Source: Bordetella trematum
GTDB lineage: Bacteria; Pseudomonadota; Gammaproteobacteria; Burkholderiales; Burkholderiaceae_B
DNA length: 64,000 nucleotides
Assembly (NCBI RefSeq): GCF_900078335.1
Contig: NZ_FKBR01000011.1
Coordinates: 89,732-153,731, forward strand
Reading direction: 5' to 3'
The position numbers were made by a program, and so were the translations under genes. This document shows positions 14,510-24,145 of this stretch, piece by piece. Position 1 is the first letter of the stretch, and each line of letters starts with the position of its first letter. The notes below the pieces were generated by a model. It saw only the letters and a program-made list of their open reading frames with translations. It was not told the DNA's origin and made no database searches.

Positions 14510-16270
14510 ATGAACGACAACGCCATACTGTACCGCCTCGAGCCCTTCGACCTGGCGGGCCACCGCTACCGGATAACCCTAACGGTGCCGCAGCCGGATC
14601 CGCTGGGCCAGCAGTTGTCGCTGCCGGCCTGGATTCCCGGCAGCTACCTGATCCGCGATTTCTCGCGCCAGATCGAAACGCTCACGGCCCGCGCCGGCAA
14701 GCAGGTGCTGGGCAGCCACAAACTGGACAACCACACCTGGCGCATCGACCCCTGCGACGGGCCGCTGGAAGTCGAATACACCGTCTATGCCTGGGATCTG
14801 TCGGTGCGCAGTGCGCACCTGGACGAGACCCACGGCTTTTTCAACGGCACCAGCGTCTTTCTGCGCGTGCACGGCCAGGAGCAGCGCCGCTGCCTGCTGG
14901 ACCTGCAGGCGCCGGACCAGGCGCGCGGCTGGAAGGTCTACACCAGCCTGCCCCTGTCGGGCGGGCGGCACGGGGCAAGACGCCATGGTTTTGGCCGCTA
15001 CGAAGCGCCCGACTACGATGCCCTGATCGACCATCCCGTGGAGATGGGCACGCCGCAGGTGGCGCGCTTCGAGGCCCACGGCGCCCTGCATGAACTGGTC
15101 TTCACCGGCGTGATCCCGCAACTGGATCTGGCCCGCATTGCGCGCGACGTGCGACGCATCTGCGAGACCCAGATCGCCTTCTTCGAGCCGCGCTCACGGC
15201 GGGCGCCTTTCCTCGACAGCGCCGATCGCTATGTCTTCATGACCATGGTGACCGGCGACGGCTATGGCGGCCTGGAGCATCGCGCCAGCACCGCGCTCAT
15301 GGCCGCGCGCAAGGACCTGCCGGTCATCGGCCAGGATGGCCAGAGCGAGGGCTATCGCAATTTCCTGGGCCTGGTGAGCCACGAGTACTTCCATACCTGG
15401 AACGTCAAGCGCATCAAGCCGGCGGCGTTCGTGCCCTACGATCTGCAACGCCCCGACCTGACCCGCCTGCTGTGGGTCTTCGAAGGCTTCACGTCCTACT
15501 ACGACGATCTGCTGCTGCTGCGTTCCCAGGCCATTACCGAAGCCGACTATCTGCGCCTGCTGGGCAAAACCATCAGCGGAGTGATGCGCAGCCCCGGGCG
15601 TCACAAGCAATCGGTAGCCGAAAGCTCCTTCGATGCCTGGACCCGCTACTACAAGCAGGACGAGAATTCACCCAACGCGCTGGTGAGCTACTACACCAAG
15701 GGTTCGCTGGTGGCGCTGGGCCTGGATCTGCTGATCCGTCGCGAGAGCGGCAACGCGCACTCGCTGGATGATGTGATGCGACTGCTGTGGCAGCGCTTCG
15801 GACGCGATTTCTATCGCGGCCAGCAAGCCGGCCTGGACGAAGACGCGCTGCCGGGACTGATCCGCGAGGCAACCGGCGTGGACACGGCGCGCTTCATCCA
15901 GCGCTATGCCTACGGCACCGACGACCTGCCGCTGGCCGATCTGCTGGCCGGACAGGGCATCTCGCTGCGCTGGCAGGGCGGCGAAGGTTGCACGCTCGAT
16001 GTCCGCACGCGCCGCCAGGGCGACGCGCTGGTCCTGGCGACGGTATTCGAGGGCGGGGCTGCGCATCGCGGCGGCCTGTCGGCCGGCGACGTGCTGGTCG
16101 CCATCGATGGCATCAAGGTCGACCCGGCCGGGGGTCTGGAGCCGCTGCTGGCGCGCTATCGCGCGGGAGACCGGCTGCGGGTGCACGTGTTCCGGCGCGA
16201 CGAACTGCGCAGCTATCGGGTACGCCTGGGCGCGCCCGAAGCGCTGGATTGCGAGCTCAGCCGCCGCTGA
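14510..16270 (+). CDS. M61-family metallopeptidase with C-terminal PDZ domain
   Basis: Zinc aminopeptidase-like protein of 586 residues. The N-terminal ~180 residues form the M61 beta domain. The catalytic core has the zinc motif HEYFHTWNVKRI near residue 295, followed by WVFEGFTSYYDDLLL with the third ligand Glu. The last ~100 residues form a PDZ domain (GGAAHRGGLSAGDVLVAIDG). Family members cleave N-terminal glycine or alanine. No signal peptide is evident, so a cytoplasmic location is likely. It is divergent from the enoyl-CoA hydratase. Confidence 0.92.
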   Translation: MNDNAILYRLEPFDLAGHRYRITLTVPQPDPLGQQLSLPAWIPGSYLIRDFSRQIETLTARAGKQVLGSHKLDNHTWRIDPCDGPLEVEYTVYAWDLSVRSAHLDETHGFFNGTSVFLRVHGQEQRRCLLDLQAPDQARGWKVYTSLPLSGGRHGARRHGFGRYEAPDYDALIDHPVEMGTPQVARFEAHGALHELVFTGVIPQLDLARIARDVRRICETQIAFFEPRSRRAPFLDSADRYVFMTMVTGDGYGGLEHRASTALMAARKDLPVIGQDGQSEGYRNFLGLVSHEYFHTWNVKRIKPAAFVPYDLQRPDLTRLLWVFEGFTSYYDDLLLLRSQAITEADYLRLLGKTISGVMRSPGRHKQSVAESSFDAWTRYYKQDENSPNALVSYYTKGSLVALGLDLLIRRESGNAHSLDDVMRLLWQRFGRDFYRGQQAGLDEDALPGLIREATGVDTARFIQRYAYGTDDLPLADLLAGQGISLRWQGGEGCTLDVRTRRQGDALVLATVFEGGAAHRGGLSAGDVLVAIDGIKVDPAGGLEPLLARYRAGDRLRVHVFRRDELRSYRVRLGAPEALDCELSRR

Positions 16271-16313
16271 CAGATCGCCCGCCGGTCCGGGTCGCGCAAG
16301 CCCGCAGCAGGCC

Positions 16314-17207
16314 TCAGCTCCGCTCCCAGCGGCGCTGGATATCCTTGGCGGCCACCACGCCGTCGGCCATGGCCGTGACCACGCAGGGATGGGCCCGGTT
16401 GGCGACCTCGCCGATGGCATAGACATCGGGCAGGCTGGTGCGCGCCGTCGCGGCATCGGTCTGGATGTAGCCGCGCGCATCGCGCGCCAGCGCCAGCCCA
16501 TCGGCGAAACCGGCCTGCGGCTCCCAGCCGTAGAACACCAGGATCAGGTCGTAGGGCTGGCCGTTGACCGTGCGCGCGGCCGGGTCGACCTCGTAGGGCC
16601 CGACGCTCACGCCGTCGCGGCCGGCGCGCTGCACCCACTGCTGCTGCGCCCGGACGCTGCGCGCATACAAATGCACCCGCCGCGCGCCGCGGTTGCGCAC
16701 ATAGACAAAATTCTCGAAGGCGTTGTCGCCACCGCCCAGCACCGCCACCGACAGGCCGGCGTAATCCTGGGCCACGATGGACGAACCCGGCCCGATCAGC
16801 ACGCCGGGCCAGCGGGCCTGGGGCGGATGGCCCGGCAGGCCGCGGGCGCGAACGCCGGTGGCGATCACCAGGCAGCGGCCATGAAACCATTGGGGCGCCC
16901 GCGCATCGCCAGCGGCCAGCGCAATGCCTCCCTCACAGGGCACAACCTCCTGCGCCGGCGCATCGCAATGCAGCGGCACCCCGGCGTGCGTCAGGCTGAG
17001 GCCGATACGCTGGGCCACTTCCTGGCCGGTCACGCCCGGCGCAGCCACGATCCAGTCATCCGGGAAAGGATTGTGGGCAGCCAGGCCGCCCACCTGCCCG
17101 GAGGCTTCGATCAGCACCGGCGCCAGGCCCAGGTGCGCCAACCACACCGCGCATGACGCGCCGGCCGGGCCCGCACCCACAATGACCGCATCATAGAACT
17201 GCCGCAT
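16314..17207 (-). CDS. NAD(P)/FAD-dependent oxidoreductase, thioredoxin-reductase fold
   Basis: Flavoprotein of 297 residues with a dinucleotide-binding N-terminus (YDAVIVGAGPAGASCAVWLA) and a second nucleotide site (VAVLGGGDNAFENFVYVRNR). The C-terminal FAD contact reads YAIGEVANRAHPCVVTAMADG. The redox CxxC of genuine thioredoxin reductase is not present, so it is more like ferredoxin/flavodoxin-NADP reductases or related enzymes. The ATG at 17205-17207 has the Shine-Dalgarno-like GGAAG just upstream and is preferred to an ATG 83 codons earlier that overlaps folB. It is divergent from folB. Confidence 0.8.
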   Translation of the reverse strand: MRQFYDAVIVGAGPAGASCAVWLAHLGLAPVLIEASGQVGGLAAHNPFPDDWIVAAPGVTGQEVAQRIGLSLTHAGVPLHCDAPAQEVVPCEGGIALAAGDARAPQWFHGRCLVIATGVRARGLPGHPPQARWPGVLIGPGSSIVAQDYAGLSVAVLGGGDNAFENFVYVRNRGARRVHLYARSVRAQQQWVQRAGRDGVSVGPYEVDPAARTVNGQPYDLILVFYGWEPQAGFADGLALARDARGYIQTDAATARTSLPDVYAIGEVANRAHPCVVTAMADGVVAAKDIQRRWERS

Positions 17208-17328
17208 CTTCCTGTTTCTTCCTTGAACGCGCCGCAAAGGCGCCTGTCTGCATGGAGCACCACCGATTGTAGTCAGCCCCCGCCGCCAGCGGCCGTACAA
17301 TCCCGGATTCTTCTGCCCCGAGTTGACC

Positions 17329-17688
17329 ATGCCCACCCGCCGAATTTTCATTTCCGGCCTGGCCCTGGATGCCCGCATCGGCATCCTCGAGCACGAACGC
17401 CGCGCCACCCAGCCCCTGCATGTCGATGCCGAGTTCGATATCGACATCACGCGCAATGTCGATGACCAGGATATCCACAGCGTGCTGGACTACCGTCGCC
17501 TGCGCGAAGCCATCGTGCAGCAGTGCACCCAGGCCCACGTCAATCTGATCGAAACGCTGTCCGAGCAGGTGGCCGAACGGTTGCTGGCCGACTTCGCGGA
17601 AATCCGCGCGCTGCGCCTGCGCATCAGCAAGCCCATGGCCTTTTCCGACTGCAACGCCGTCGGCGTGGAAATCCAGATCAACCGCTGA
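17329..17688 (+). CDS. folB: Dihydroneopterin aldolase
   Basis: Folate pathway enzyme that converts dihydroneopterin to 6-hydroxymethyl-dihydropterin and glycolaldehyde. The protein has 119 residues. It shows the family features [20 protein letters not shown], the conserved Tyr in [11 protein letters not shown] and the C-terminal [15 protein letters not shown]. The ATG at 17329 is chosen over a TTG two codons upstream. It ends 4 bases before ttcA, so the two are probably co-transcribed. Confidence 0.93.
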   Translation: MPTRRIFISGLALDARIGILEHERRATQPLHVDAEFDIDITRNVDDQDIHSVLDYRRLREAIVQQCTQAHVNLIETLSEQVAERLLADFAEIRALRLRISKPMAFSDCNAVGVEIQINR

Positions 17689-17692
17689 CATC

Positions 17693-18652
17693 ATGAGCAC
17701 CCCCGGAATCGAACGCCCGGCGCGCAGCCCGGCCGAGGAAAAAGCCCGCTACGAGGGCAACAAGCTGACCAAGCGCCTGGCGCGCGAGACCACTCGCGCC
17801 CTGTCCGACTACAACATGATCGAAGAGGGCGACCGCGTCATGGTCTGCCTGTCCGGCGGCAAGGATTCCTATGCCATGCTGGACATCCTGATGGCGCTGC
17901 AAAAGCGCGCGCCCTTCCGCTTCGAACTGATCGCGGTCAACCTGGACCAGAAACAGCCCGGCTTTCCGGCCGAGATCCTGCCCGAGTACCTGAGCGGGCT
18001 GGGCGTGCCGTTCCACATCGAAACCCAGGACACCTATTCGATCGTCACGCGGGTGCTGGCCGAAGGCAAGACCATGTGCTCGCTGTGCTCGCGCCTGCGC
18101 CGCGGCATCCTGTATCGGGTGGCCGACGAGCTGGGCGCCACCAAGATCGCCCTGGGCCACCATCGCGACGACATCCTGGGCACGCTGTTCCTGAACCTGT
18201 TCTATGGCGGCAAGCTCAAGGGCATGCCGCCCAAGCTGGTCTCCGACGACGGCCGCCACACCGTGATCCGGCCTCTGGCCTACGTGGCCGAGACAGACCT
18301 CATCGCCTACGCCGAGCTCAAGCAGTTTCCGATCATTCCGTGCAACCTTTGCGGCTCTCAGGAAAACCTCAAGCGCAAGGAAGTCTCGCGCATGATCCAG
18401 GAATGGGATCGCAAGTATCCGGGACGCTCCTGGAATGTGTTCAATGCGCTTTCGCGCGTGGTGCCCTCGCACCTGATGGATCGCGAACTGTTCGATTTCG
18501 TGGGCCTCAGGCCCACCGGCGTGCCGGACGCCAATGGCGATATCGCCTTCGATGAGCCCGACCTGCCCGCCGCTCCCTGTAGCGACGACGCACCGCAAAA
18601 CGCCCAGGAAGGCCTGCAGGAGCAGGCCCTGGTGTTCAGCCGGACGCGCTAG
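17693..18652 (+). CDS. ttcA: tRNA 2-thiocytidine biosynthesis protein TtcA
   Basis: ATP-dependent enzyme that thiolates cytidine 32 in certain tRNAs. The 319 residues carry the PP-loop [11 protein letters not shown] and the cysteine pairs of the [4Fe-4S] site ([12 protein letters not shown] and IPCNLCGSQ). The usual [12 protein letters not shown] motif lies between them. It is coupled to folB upstream and converges with a 2-hydroxyacid dehydrogenase gene, whose stop codon overlaps its own by 4 bases. Confidence 0.96.
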   Translation: MSTPGIERPARSPAEEKARYEGNKLTKRLARETTRALSDYNMIEEGDRVMVCLSGGKDSYAMLDILMALQKRAPFRFELIAVNLDQKQPGFPAEILPEYLSGLGVPFHIETQDTYSIVTRVLAEGKTMCSLCSRLRRGILYRVADELGATKIALGHHRDDILGTLFLNLFYGGKLKGMPPKLVSDDGRHTVIRPLAYVAETDLIAYAELKQFPIIPCNLCGSQENLKRKEVSRMIQEWDRKYPGRSWNVFNALSRVVPSHLMDRELFDFVGLRPTGVPDANGDIAFDEPDLPAAPCSDDAPQNAQEGLQEQALVFSRTR

Positions 18653-19602
18653 GCGTTCAAGACATGAACCGGCGTGCCGGCCTGCCAGGCCAGCACGGCC
18701 TTGAGCGCGTTGCGGTAGAAGGCCTCGAAGTTGGACTGGCTGACATAACCCAGGTGCGGGGTGAGGATGACGTTATCGCGATCGCGCAGCGGATCCATCG
18801 GCGGCAGCGGTTCTTGCGGATAGACGTCAAGCCCCGCGCCGGCGATACGGCGCTTGTCCAGCGCGTCCATCAGCGCGCTCTGGTCGACCAGCCCCGCACG
18901 CGAAGTGTTGACCAGATAGGCCGTCGGCTTCATGGCGGCCAGCGATTCGGCGTCGACCACCCCGCGCGTGCGCTCGCTGAGCACCAGGTGGATGCTGACG
19001 GCGTCCGCCGTGGCGAACAGCTCGGCCTTGTCGAGCCGCCGCACACCCGCCTGGGCGGCGCGCTCGTCGGTCAGGTTGGGGCTCCAGGCCACCACATCCA
19101 TGCCGAAAGCCTGGCCCACCCGGGCCACGGCCTGACCCAGCTTGCCCAGGCCCAGCACGCCCAGGCGCTTGCCGGCCAGAGGTTGCGGCATGCCGGTCTG
19201 CCACATGCCGCGGCGCATGGCCGCGTCTTCCTGGGGCAGATGCTTGAACAGGGCCAGCAGGTGCGCCCAGGCCAGTTCGGCGGTGGCGCCGGCCGCCTCG
19301 GCGCTGCCGGGCGCGCCGCAGACCAGCACGCCGCTTGCCGAGGCCGCCGCCATGTCGATGGCCTGGTTGCGCAGGCCCGTGGTGACCAGCAACTTGAGCT
19401 GCGGCAGGGCCCGGATCAGCTCGGCCGGGAAAGGCGTGCGCTCGCGCATGGCCACCACCACGTCGAAAGGCAGCAAGGCCTCGATGCGCGCCGCGCCTTC
19501 GGGCAGCGGATCGCGCAAGGCCGTCACCTCCGCATCCAGCACGGACCAGTCGGCGTAGCGCAGCGCCACATCGTGGTAGTCATCCAGCAGGGCGATCTTC
19601 AT
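18649..19602 (-). CDS. D-2-hydroxyacid dehydrogenase family protein
   Basis: NAD(P)-dependent dehydrogenase of 317 residues related to phosphoglycerate dehydrogenase. The Rossmann motif is [20 protein letters not shown]. The substrate-binding segment [14 protein letters not shown] with catalytic Arg is present, and the catalytic pair lies in [10 protein letters not shown] and [12 protein letters not shown] at 19600-19602 ([16 protein letters not shown]) fits related proteins. The real substrate is unknown. Its start lies 20 bases downstream of the DsbC-like gene stop. Confidence 0.88.
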   Translation of the reverse strand: MKIALLDDYHDVALRYADWSVLDAEVTALRDPLPEGAARIEALLPFDVVVAMRERTPFPAELIRALPQLKLLVTTGLRNQAIDMAAASASGVLVCGAPGSAEAAGATAELAWAHLLALFKHLPQEDAAMRRGMWQTGMPQPLAGKRLGVLGLGKLGQAVARVGQAFGMDVVAWSPNLTDERAAQAGVRRLDKAELFATADAVSIHLVLSERTRGVVDAESLAAMKPTAYLVNTSRAGLVDQSALMDALDKRRIAGAGLDVYPQEPLPPMDPLRDRDNVILTPHLGYVSQSNFEAFYRNALKAVLAWQAGTPVHVLNA

Positions 19603-19621
19603 GAGGCGACTCCGGGCAGGG

Positions 19622-20434
19622 TCAGCGCGCGGCCTGCAGGCGCGCCTTGAGTTGATCCAGCGACATGGCGCCGCTTGCGCGCGTGCCATTCTCGAAAAAC
19701 ACGGTGGGCGTGCCTCGCACCATCAGCCGGCGCCCCAGCGCCACCATGGCGTCCACCGGCGCATCGCACTGCGCAGCAGACGGGCGCTGCCCGCTGAGCA
19801 TCCAGTCATCCCAGCTCTTGCCCGGATCGTCGGCGCACCAGACATCACGCACCTTGCGGTTCGAGTCGGGCGACAGGATGGGATACATGAAGGTGTAGAT
19901 GGTCACGTCATCGAGTTGCTTGAGCGTCTGGCGCAATTGCTTGCAGTAGCCGCAATTGGGGTCTTCGAAGACAGCCAGCTTGCGCGTGCCCTTGCCCTGG
20001 ACCTGCCTGAGGGCGAGATCCAGCGGCAGCTCGGAAAACGCCATGGCGCTGGCGCGCTCCTGGTTGGCGCGCGTGACGTCGCGCCGGGTGGCCGCGTCGA
20101 TGAGCGGCCCCAGCATGACCCAGGTCACGCCCTCATCGGTGTAGATCATGTCGGTGCCGACCTGCACTTCGAACAGGCCATAGGGGGTGCGCTTGACGGC
20201 CACCACCTCCATGTCGGTGAAGCGCAGCTTGAACCGCTTCCTGACTTCGTCGGCGGCCGGATCGTCCGGCTGCAGGGAGCGCGTGCCATAGACCTTGTCG
20301 GCTGCCGCCGCCTGCCCGGGCTGGGTCGAATAGACCTTGTCCTGGGGGGCCTGCTGGGCCTGGGCAGCAGCGCCCGGCAGACCCAGACTTGCCAGAAGAA
20401 AACCGAGGCCCATGACGGCGAAACGGGCTTTCAT
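19622..20434 (-). CDS. DsbC-family thiol:disulfide interchange protein
   Basis: Periplasmic disulfide isomerase of 270 residues. A signal peptide (MKARFAVMGLGFLLASLGLP) is followed by a linker. An N-terminal dimerisation region contains KRTPYGLFEVQVGTDMIYTDE. A thioredoxin domain has the active site EDPNCGYCKQL and the cis-Pro loop VRGTPTVFFENG. The layout equals DsbC, though similarity in the first 90 residues is loose; DsbG is the alternative. It is part of a minus-strand run with the UbiH-type and mltA genes. Confidence 0.88.
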   Translation of the reverse strand: MKARFAVMGLGFLLASLGLPGAAAQAQQAPQDKVYSTQPGQAAAADKVYGTRSLQPDDPAADEVRKRFKLRFTDMEVVAVKRTPYGLFEVQVGTDMIYTDEGVTWVMLGPLIDAATRRDVTRANQERASAMAFSELPLDLALRQVQGKGTRKLAVFEDPNCGYCKQLRQTLKQLDDVTIYTFMYPILSPDSNRKVRDVWCADDPGKSWDDWMLSGQRPSAAQCDAPVDAMVALGRRLMVRGTPTVFFENGTRASGAMSLDQLKARLQAAR

Positions 20435-20467
20435 GCGGTGAGGCTCCAGAGAGGGCGCGAACGGCGG

Positions 20468-21637
20468 TCAGTTGCGCGAGGCTTGTTCGATAAGGTGGCG
20501 TTTGAGAAACGGCAGGTCATCGACCAGCCGCATGCCGGCATTGCGCAGGAAGGCCATCGGTGCATTGTGGGCGGCAAACAGGCGGTGCAGGCCATCGGTG
20601 GCCAGGCGCATGGCGGCCACCGGCTCGGCGCGCGCGCGCTGGTAGCGCCGCAATACGCGCAGATCGCCCGCCGCGCGGTAGGGCTCGCGCTCGGCGATCA
20701 CGCGGGCCAGCGCTTCGACATCGCCCAACCCCATGTTCAGGCCCTGCCCGGCCAGCGGATGCAGGCGATGGGCGGCATCACCCACCAGGGCGATGCCGGG
20801 CGCCACCGGCTGGGATTGCTCCAGGGTCAGGGGGAAGCCGTGCAGACGGCTGCGCACGCGCAGGCGACCCAGACGCTGCTGGCTGGCCTCCTGCAGGCGG
20901 CGTTCAAGCTGGGCGGCCTGCTCCCCGGCGGGCAATGCCAGCAACTCGCGGGCCTGCGCCTCGCGCATCGACCAGACCATGGAGACCTGCGATCCGTCGC
21001 GCGTGTCCGGCAGCGGCAGCAGCGCCAGCACGCCATCGTCGCGGAACCATTGCAGGGCGGTGCCATGGTGCGGCAGTTCGGCATCCAGGTGCACCACCAG
21101 GCCGATGTCGCCATAGGAACGGGCTTCATGCTTGAGGCCGGCGGCCGTGCGCAACGGCGAGGCCGCGCCATCGGCGCCGATGAACAGCTCGGCCGCGATA
21201 CGTTGCCCGGCGTCCGTTTCGATCTCGCCGGGACGCCAGCCAGTGGCGCGCGCTTCGATCCAGGGAATGCCGAACATGCGCACCGCCTGCAGCAGCACGC
21301 GTTCGATCTCGCCCGACTCAACGATCCAGGCCAGCTGTTCATGGGCCGCCTGCCAGGCCTTGAGTTCGACGCGGCCGTCGCCATCGCCGTAGATTTCCAT
21401 GCCGCGCACCGGGGTCAGGCGCGCCTCGGGGATGGCATCCCAGATGCCCAGCTGCGCCAGAAAGCGCTGGCTGGCCGGCGAGATGGCGTAGACGCGCGGG
21501 TGGTAGACATCGGGCTCGGCCGGCGCCAGCTGGGCACGCGGCGCCAGCAAGGTGACGCGCTGCTGACGCCGGGCCAGCGCCAGCGCCGTGGACAGGCCGA
21601 CGATGCCGGCCCCGCATACGAGAATCTGTGGTGTCAT
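20468..21637 (-). CDS. FAD-dependent hydroxylase, UbiH/UbiF family
   Basis: Aromatic-ring monooxygenase of 389 residues, probably acting in ubiquinone synthesis. It has the FAD-binding N-terminus (ILVCGAGIVGLSTALALARR) and the signature GDAAHRLHPLAGQGLNMG. A middle region with IGADGAASPLR completes the fold. The ATG at 21635-21637 overlaps the mltA stop in an ATGA, which indicates translational coupling. Which ring position it hydroxylates cannot be decided here. Confidence 0.88.
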   Translation of the reverse strand: MTPQILVCGAGIVGLSTALALARRQQRVTLLAPRAQLAPAEPDVYHPRVYAISPASQRFLAQLGIWDAIPEARLTPVRGMEIYGDGDGRVELKAWQAAHEQLAWIVESGEIERVLLQAVRMFGIPWIEARATGWRPGEIETDAGQRIAAELFIGADGAASPLRTAAGLKHEARSYGDIGLVVHLDAELPHHGTALQWFRDDGVLALLPLPDTRDGSQVSMVWSMREAQARELLALPAGEQAAQLERRLQEASQQRLGRLRVRSRLHGFPLTLEQSQPVAPGIALVGDAAHRLHPLAGQGLNMGLGDVEALARVIAEREPYRAAGDLRVLRRYQRARAEPVAAMRLATDGLHRLFAAHNAPMAFLRNAGMRLVDDLPFLKRHLIEQASRN

Positions 21638-22920
21638 CGCGCCGACGGCTCCCCGGCCTGCTTGGGCCACAGCAGCCACATCTGGCCGCGCTGCTTCATG
21701 CGGCCGGCCTGCTGCCCGGCCTCTTCGCCAAAGCCCCAGTAGTAATCGGCCCGCGCCGCGCCCTTGATGGCCGTGCCCGTGTCCTGAGCGAACACCAGGC
21801 GCTGCAAGGGACGATCGGTGGCGGGATAAGTGGTGCTCAGGTAGACCGGCGTACCCAGCGGCACGAAGGTGGGATCGACCGCGATGGCGCGCCCGGCTGC
21901 CAGCGGAATGGCATAGGCGCCCTTGGGCCCCTGCTCGGGATCATCGACCGCCTCTTCGCGGAAGAACACCACGGCCGGATTGGCGTTGAGCATTTCCGGC
22001 ACGCGCGCCGGGTTGCGTTGCGCCCAGGCGCGGATGTTCTGCATCGAAGCCTGGTTGGCCGAGAGTTCGCCACGATCGATCAGCCAGCGGCCGATGGACG
22101 CGTAAGGCCGCCCATTGTGATCGGCGTAGGCGACCCGTATGGTTTTGCCCTTGTCCGGCCCGTCGGTCAGCAGCACCCGGCCCGACCCCTGCACCTGAAG
22201 AAAAAAGTTGTCGACCGGATCATCGACCCACACCAGCGCCGGCGGCTTGCGCGAACCGGCCTCGATCTCGGCCCGCGCGTCATAGGGCACCACGCGGCGG
22301 CCGTCGAGCTTGCCGCGCACACGCTTGCCGGCCAGATCAGGGTAGACGGACCCCAGGTCGATGATGAGCAGATCATCCGGCACGGCGTACAGGGGCCATT
22401 GATAGCGCCCGCCGCGTTCGCGCGAGCCGCGCACCAGCGGCTCGTAGTAGCCGGTGACGGTATTGGAGGCCGGCCGTGCATCGGCGCCATTCAGGCGCCA
22501 GGGCTGCAGATGAGTCTGCAGAAAGCGGCGGACGGCCGCGGCGTCGCCGGGGGCCGGCGCGCGCGCCGGATCGGCGGCGGCCGCACAGACCGGCTGCCAG
22601 GCGCGCGGCGTGGCGCGCGCCGGGGCGGCCAGATTGCCCGAGGTCGGGCGCATCAGGCCCTTGCAGTTGCGCAGCACCAGCGGCCACAGGCGCGACAGGT
22701 CGTCGCTTTCCCAGCCCGGCAGCTCCGACCAGGCGGCGCGTTGATAGCGCCCGGCCAGCGCACGCGGCGCCGTGTCGGGCAGCGAGGCCAGCGCGGGCAC
22801 CCGCAGCGGGCCTTCTGGCAGGCTCGCGGCCGGGCCCTCGCCGGCAGGCGGCGCCATGTCGGGCGTGGAGCATGCCGCCAGCAGCGCCGACAGCAGGGTC
22901 AGGGTAAGAAGGCGTTTCAT
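21634..22920 (-). CDS. mltA: Membrane-bound lytic murein transglycosylase A
   Basis: Outer-membrane lipoprotein that cleaves peptidoglycan to 1,6-anhydromuropeptides. The protein has 428 residues. The lipobox LLAACSTP places the lipidated Cys at about residue 17. The MltA domain includes NTVTGYYEPLVRGS, and the C-terminal 3D domain includes VFAQDTGTAIKGAARADYYWG with the catalytic Asp. The ATG at 22918-22920 is the one that yields a correct lipoprotein signal. It lies 19 bases after apaG. Confidence 0.95.
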   Translation of the reverse strand: MKRLLTLTLLSALLAACSTPDMAPPAGEGPAASLPEGPLRVPALASLPDTAPRALAGRYQRAAWSELPGWESDDLSRLWPLVLRNCKGLMRPTSGNLAAPARATPRAWQPVCAAAADPARAPAPGDAAAVRRFLQTHLQPWRLNGADARPASNTVTGYYEPLVRGSRERGGRYQWPLYAVPDDLLIIDLGSVYPDLAGKRVRGKLDGRRVVPYDARAEIEAGSRKPPALVWVDDPVDNFFLQVQGSGRVLLTDGPDKGKTIRVAYADHNGRPYASIGRWLIDRGELSANQASMQNIRAWAQRNPARVPEMLNANPAVVFFREEAVDDPEQGPKGAYAIPLAAGRAIAVDPTFVPLGTPVYLSTTYPATDRPLQRLVFAQDTGTAIKGAARADYYWGFGEEAGQQAGRMKQRGQMWLLWPKQAGEPSAR

Positions 22921-22939
22921 GGTGGCGAAAGACATCCGT

Positions 22940-23314
22940 TCAGTGCAGCGTGCGCGGCATGGCCAGCACGAACTCGGCGATCGGCACCTCGAAGGGGATG
23001 CCGTTCTCGCCGACACAATGGTAGGTACCGCGCATCGTGCCTACCGGGGTCGGCAGGGGACAGCCGCTGGTGTATTCGAAGGTTTCGCCCGGCGCCAGCA
23101 GGGGCTGCTGACCGACCACACCCAGGCCGCGCACTTCCTGCACCTGCTGGTTGCCGTCGCTGATGATCCAGTGGCGGCTGATGACCTGGGCCGGCTGCGC
23201 ACCCGTGTTGGTGATGCGCACCGTGTAGGCGAAGACATATTGCTGCTGACTGGGATCGGACTGCTCCGGCACAAAACGCGGGGTCACGGATACGGTCAGA
23301 TCGTAAGGTTTCAC
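22940..23314 (-). CDS. apaG: ApaG protein
   Basis: Small fibronectin-type-III-like protein of about 124 residues, linked in enterobacteria to cobalt and magnesium efflux phenotypes. The core reads YVFAYTVRITNTGAQPAQ, then GVVGQQPLLAPGETFEYTSG and GTMRGTYHC. A GTG start (23312-23314, giving MKPYDLTVSVTPRF) preceded by GGGAAAGG matches the usual 125-residue length. A TTG nine codons upstream is less likely. Confidence 0.93.
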   Translation of the reverse strand: MKPYDLTVSVTPRFVPEQSDPSQQQYVFAYTVRITNTGAQPAQVISRHWIISDGNQQVQEVRGLGVVGQQPLLAPGETFEYTSGCPLPTPVGTMRGTYHCVGENGIPFEVPIAEFVLAMPRTLH

Positions 23315-23365
23315 AGGCCTTTCCCGGAATTGGACATTCAAGATTGGCGGGCGCGGCCGGCAGCC

Positions 23366-23395
23366 GTCACACAGTTCTGCACGCCAAACTACAAT
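23366..23395 (+). promoter_or_regulatory. Candidate promoter of rpe
   Basis: GTCACA (23366-23371) and TACAAT (23390-23395) are separated by 18 bases. A start of transcription near 23402 would leave about 30 bases before the ATG at 23431. That favours 23431 over the ATG at 23407 as the translation start. Confidence 0.4.
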
Positions 23396-23430
23396 AATTG
23401 CACATTATGCCCCCGGAAATCCCCAACATC

Positions 23431-24132
23431 ATGTCCTCCCAGGCCCGCTGCCGCATCGCTCCCAGCATTCTATCCGCCGACTTCGCCCGCCTGGGCGAAG
23501 AAGTGCGCAACGTCGTCGACGCCGGCGCCGACTGGATCCACTTCGACGTCATGGACAACCATTACGTCCCCAACCTGACCATCGGCCCCATGGTCTGTGC
23601 CGCCATCCGGCCCCACGTGAGCGTGCCCATCGACGTGCATCTCATGGTCGAGCCGGTCGACGAACTGATCCCCATGTTCGCCAAGGCCGGCGCCGACATC
23701 ATCACGTTCCACCCCGACGCCAGCCGCCACGTGGACCGCACGCTGTCGCTGATCCGCGACCACGGCTGCAAGGCCGGCCTGGTGTTCAACCCGGCCGAAT
23801 CGCTCAGCCACATGGATTACGTGATGGACAAGCTGGACCTGGTGCTGCTGATGTCGGTCAACCCCGGCTTTGGCGGCCAGTCCTTCCTGCCCGCCACGCT
23901 GACCAAGCTGCGTCAGGCGCGTGCGCGCATCGACGCCTGGACGGCCAGCGGCGGCCAGCCCATCCTGCTGGAAGTCGACGGCGGCGTGAAGCCCGACAAC
24001 ATCGCCGAAATCCGCCGCGCCGGCGCCGACACCTTCGTGGCCGGCTCGGCTATCTTCGGCCAGCCCGACTACAAGCAGGTCATCGAAGCCCTGCGCAGCG
24101 AAATCGCCAAAGGCGAATCGCTGCAGGCCTGA
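23431..24132 (+). CDS. rpe: Ribulose-phosphate 3-epimerase
   Basis: Interconverts ribulose-5-phosphate and xylulose-5-phosphate in the pentose phosphate and Calvin pathways. The TIM barrel of about 233 residues shows [49 protein letters not shown] and [10 protein letters not shown], with the metal-binding His and Asp residues in place. An ATG at 23407 would add eight residues. It is followed 13 bases later by gph, a common pairing upstream of trpE in betaproteobacteria. Confidence 0.96.
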   Translation: MSSQARCRIAPSILSADFARLGEEVRNVVDAGADWIHFDVMDNHYVPNLTIGPMVCAAIRPHVSVPIDVHLMVEPVDELIPMFAKAGADIITFHPDASRHVDRTLSLIRDHGCKAGLVFNPAESLSHMDYVMDKLDLVLLMSVNPGFGGQSFLPATLTKLRQARARIDAWTASGGQPILLEVDGGVKPDNIAEIRRAGADTFVAGSAIFGQPDYKQVIEALRSEIAKGESLQA

Positions 24133-24145
24133 ACGGAGACCGCCC

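Noticed and set aside
16314..17456. Longer start (17456) for the flavoprotein
   Set aside because: The 83 extra residues show no fold features and overlap folB; the ATG at 17205-17207 has a ribosome site and gives the dinucleotide motif right at the N-terminus.
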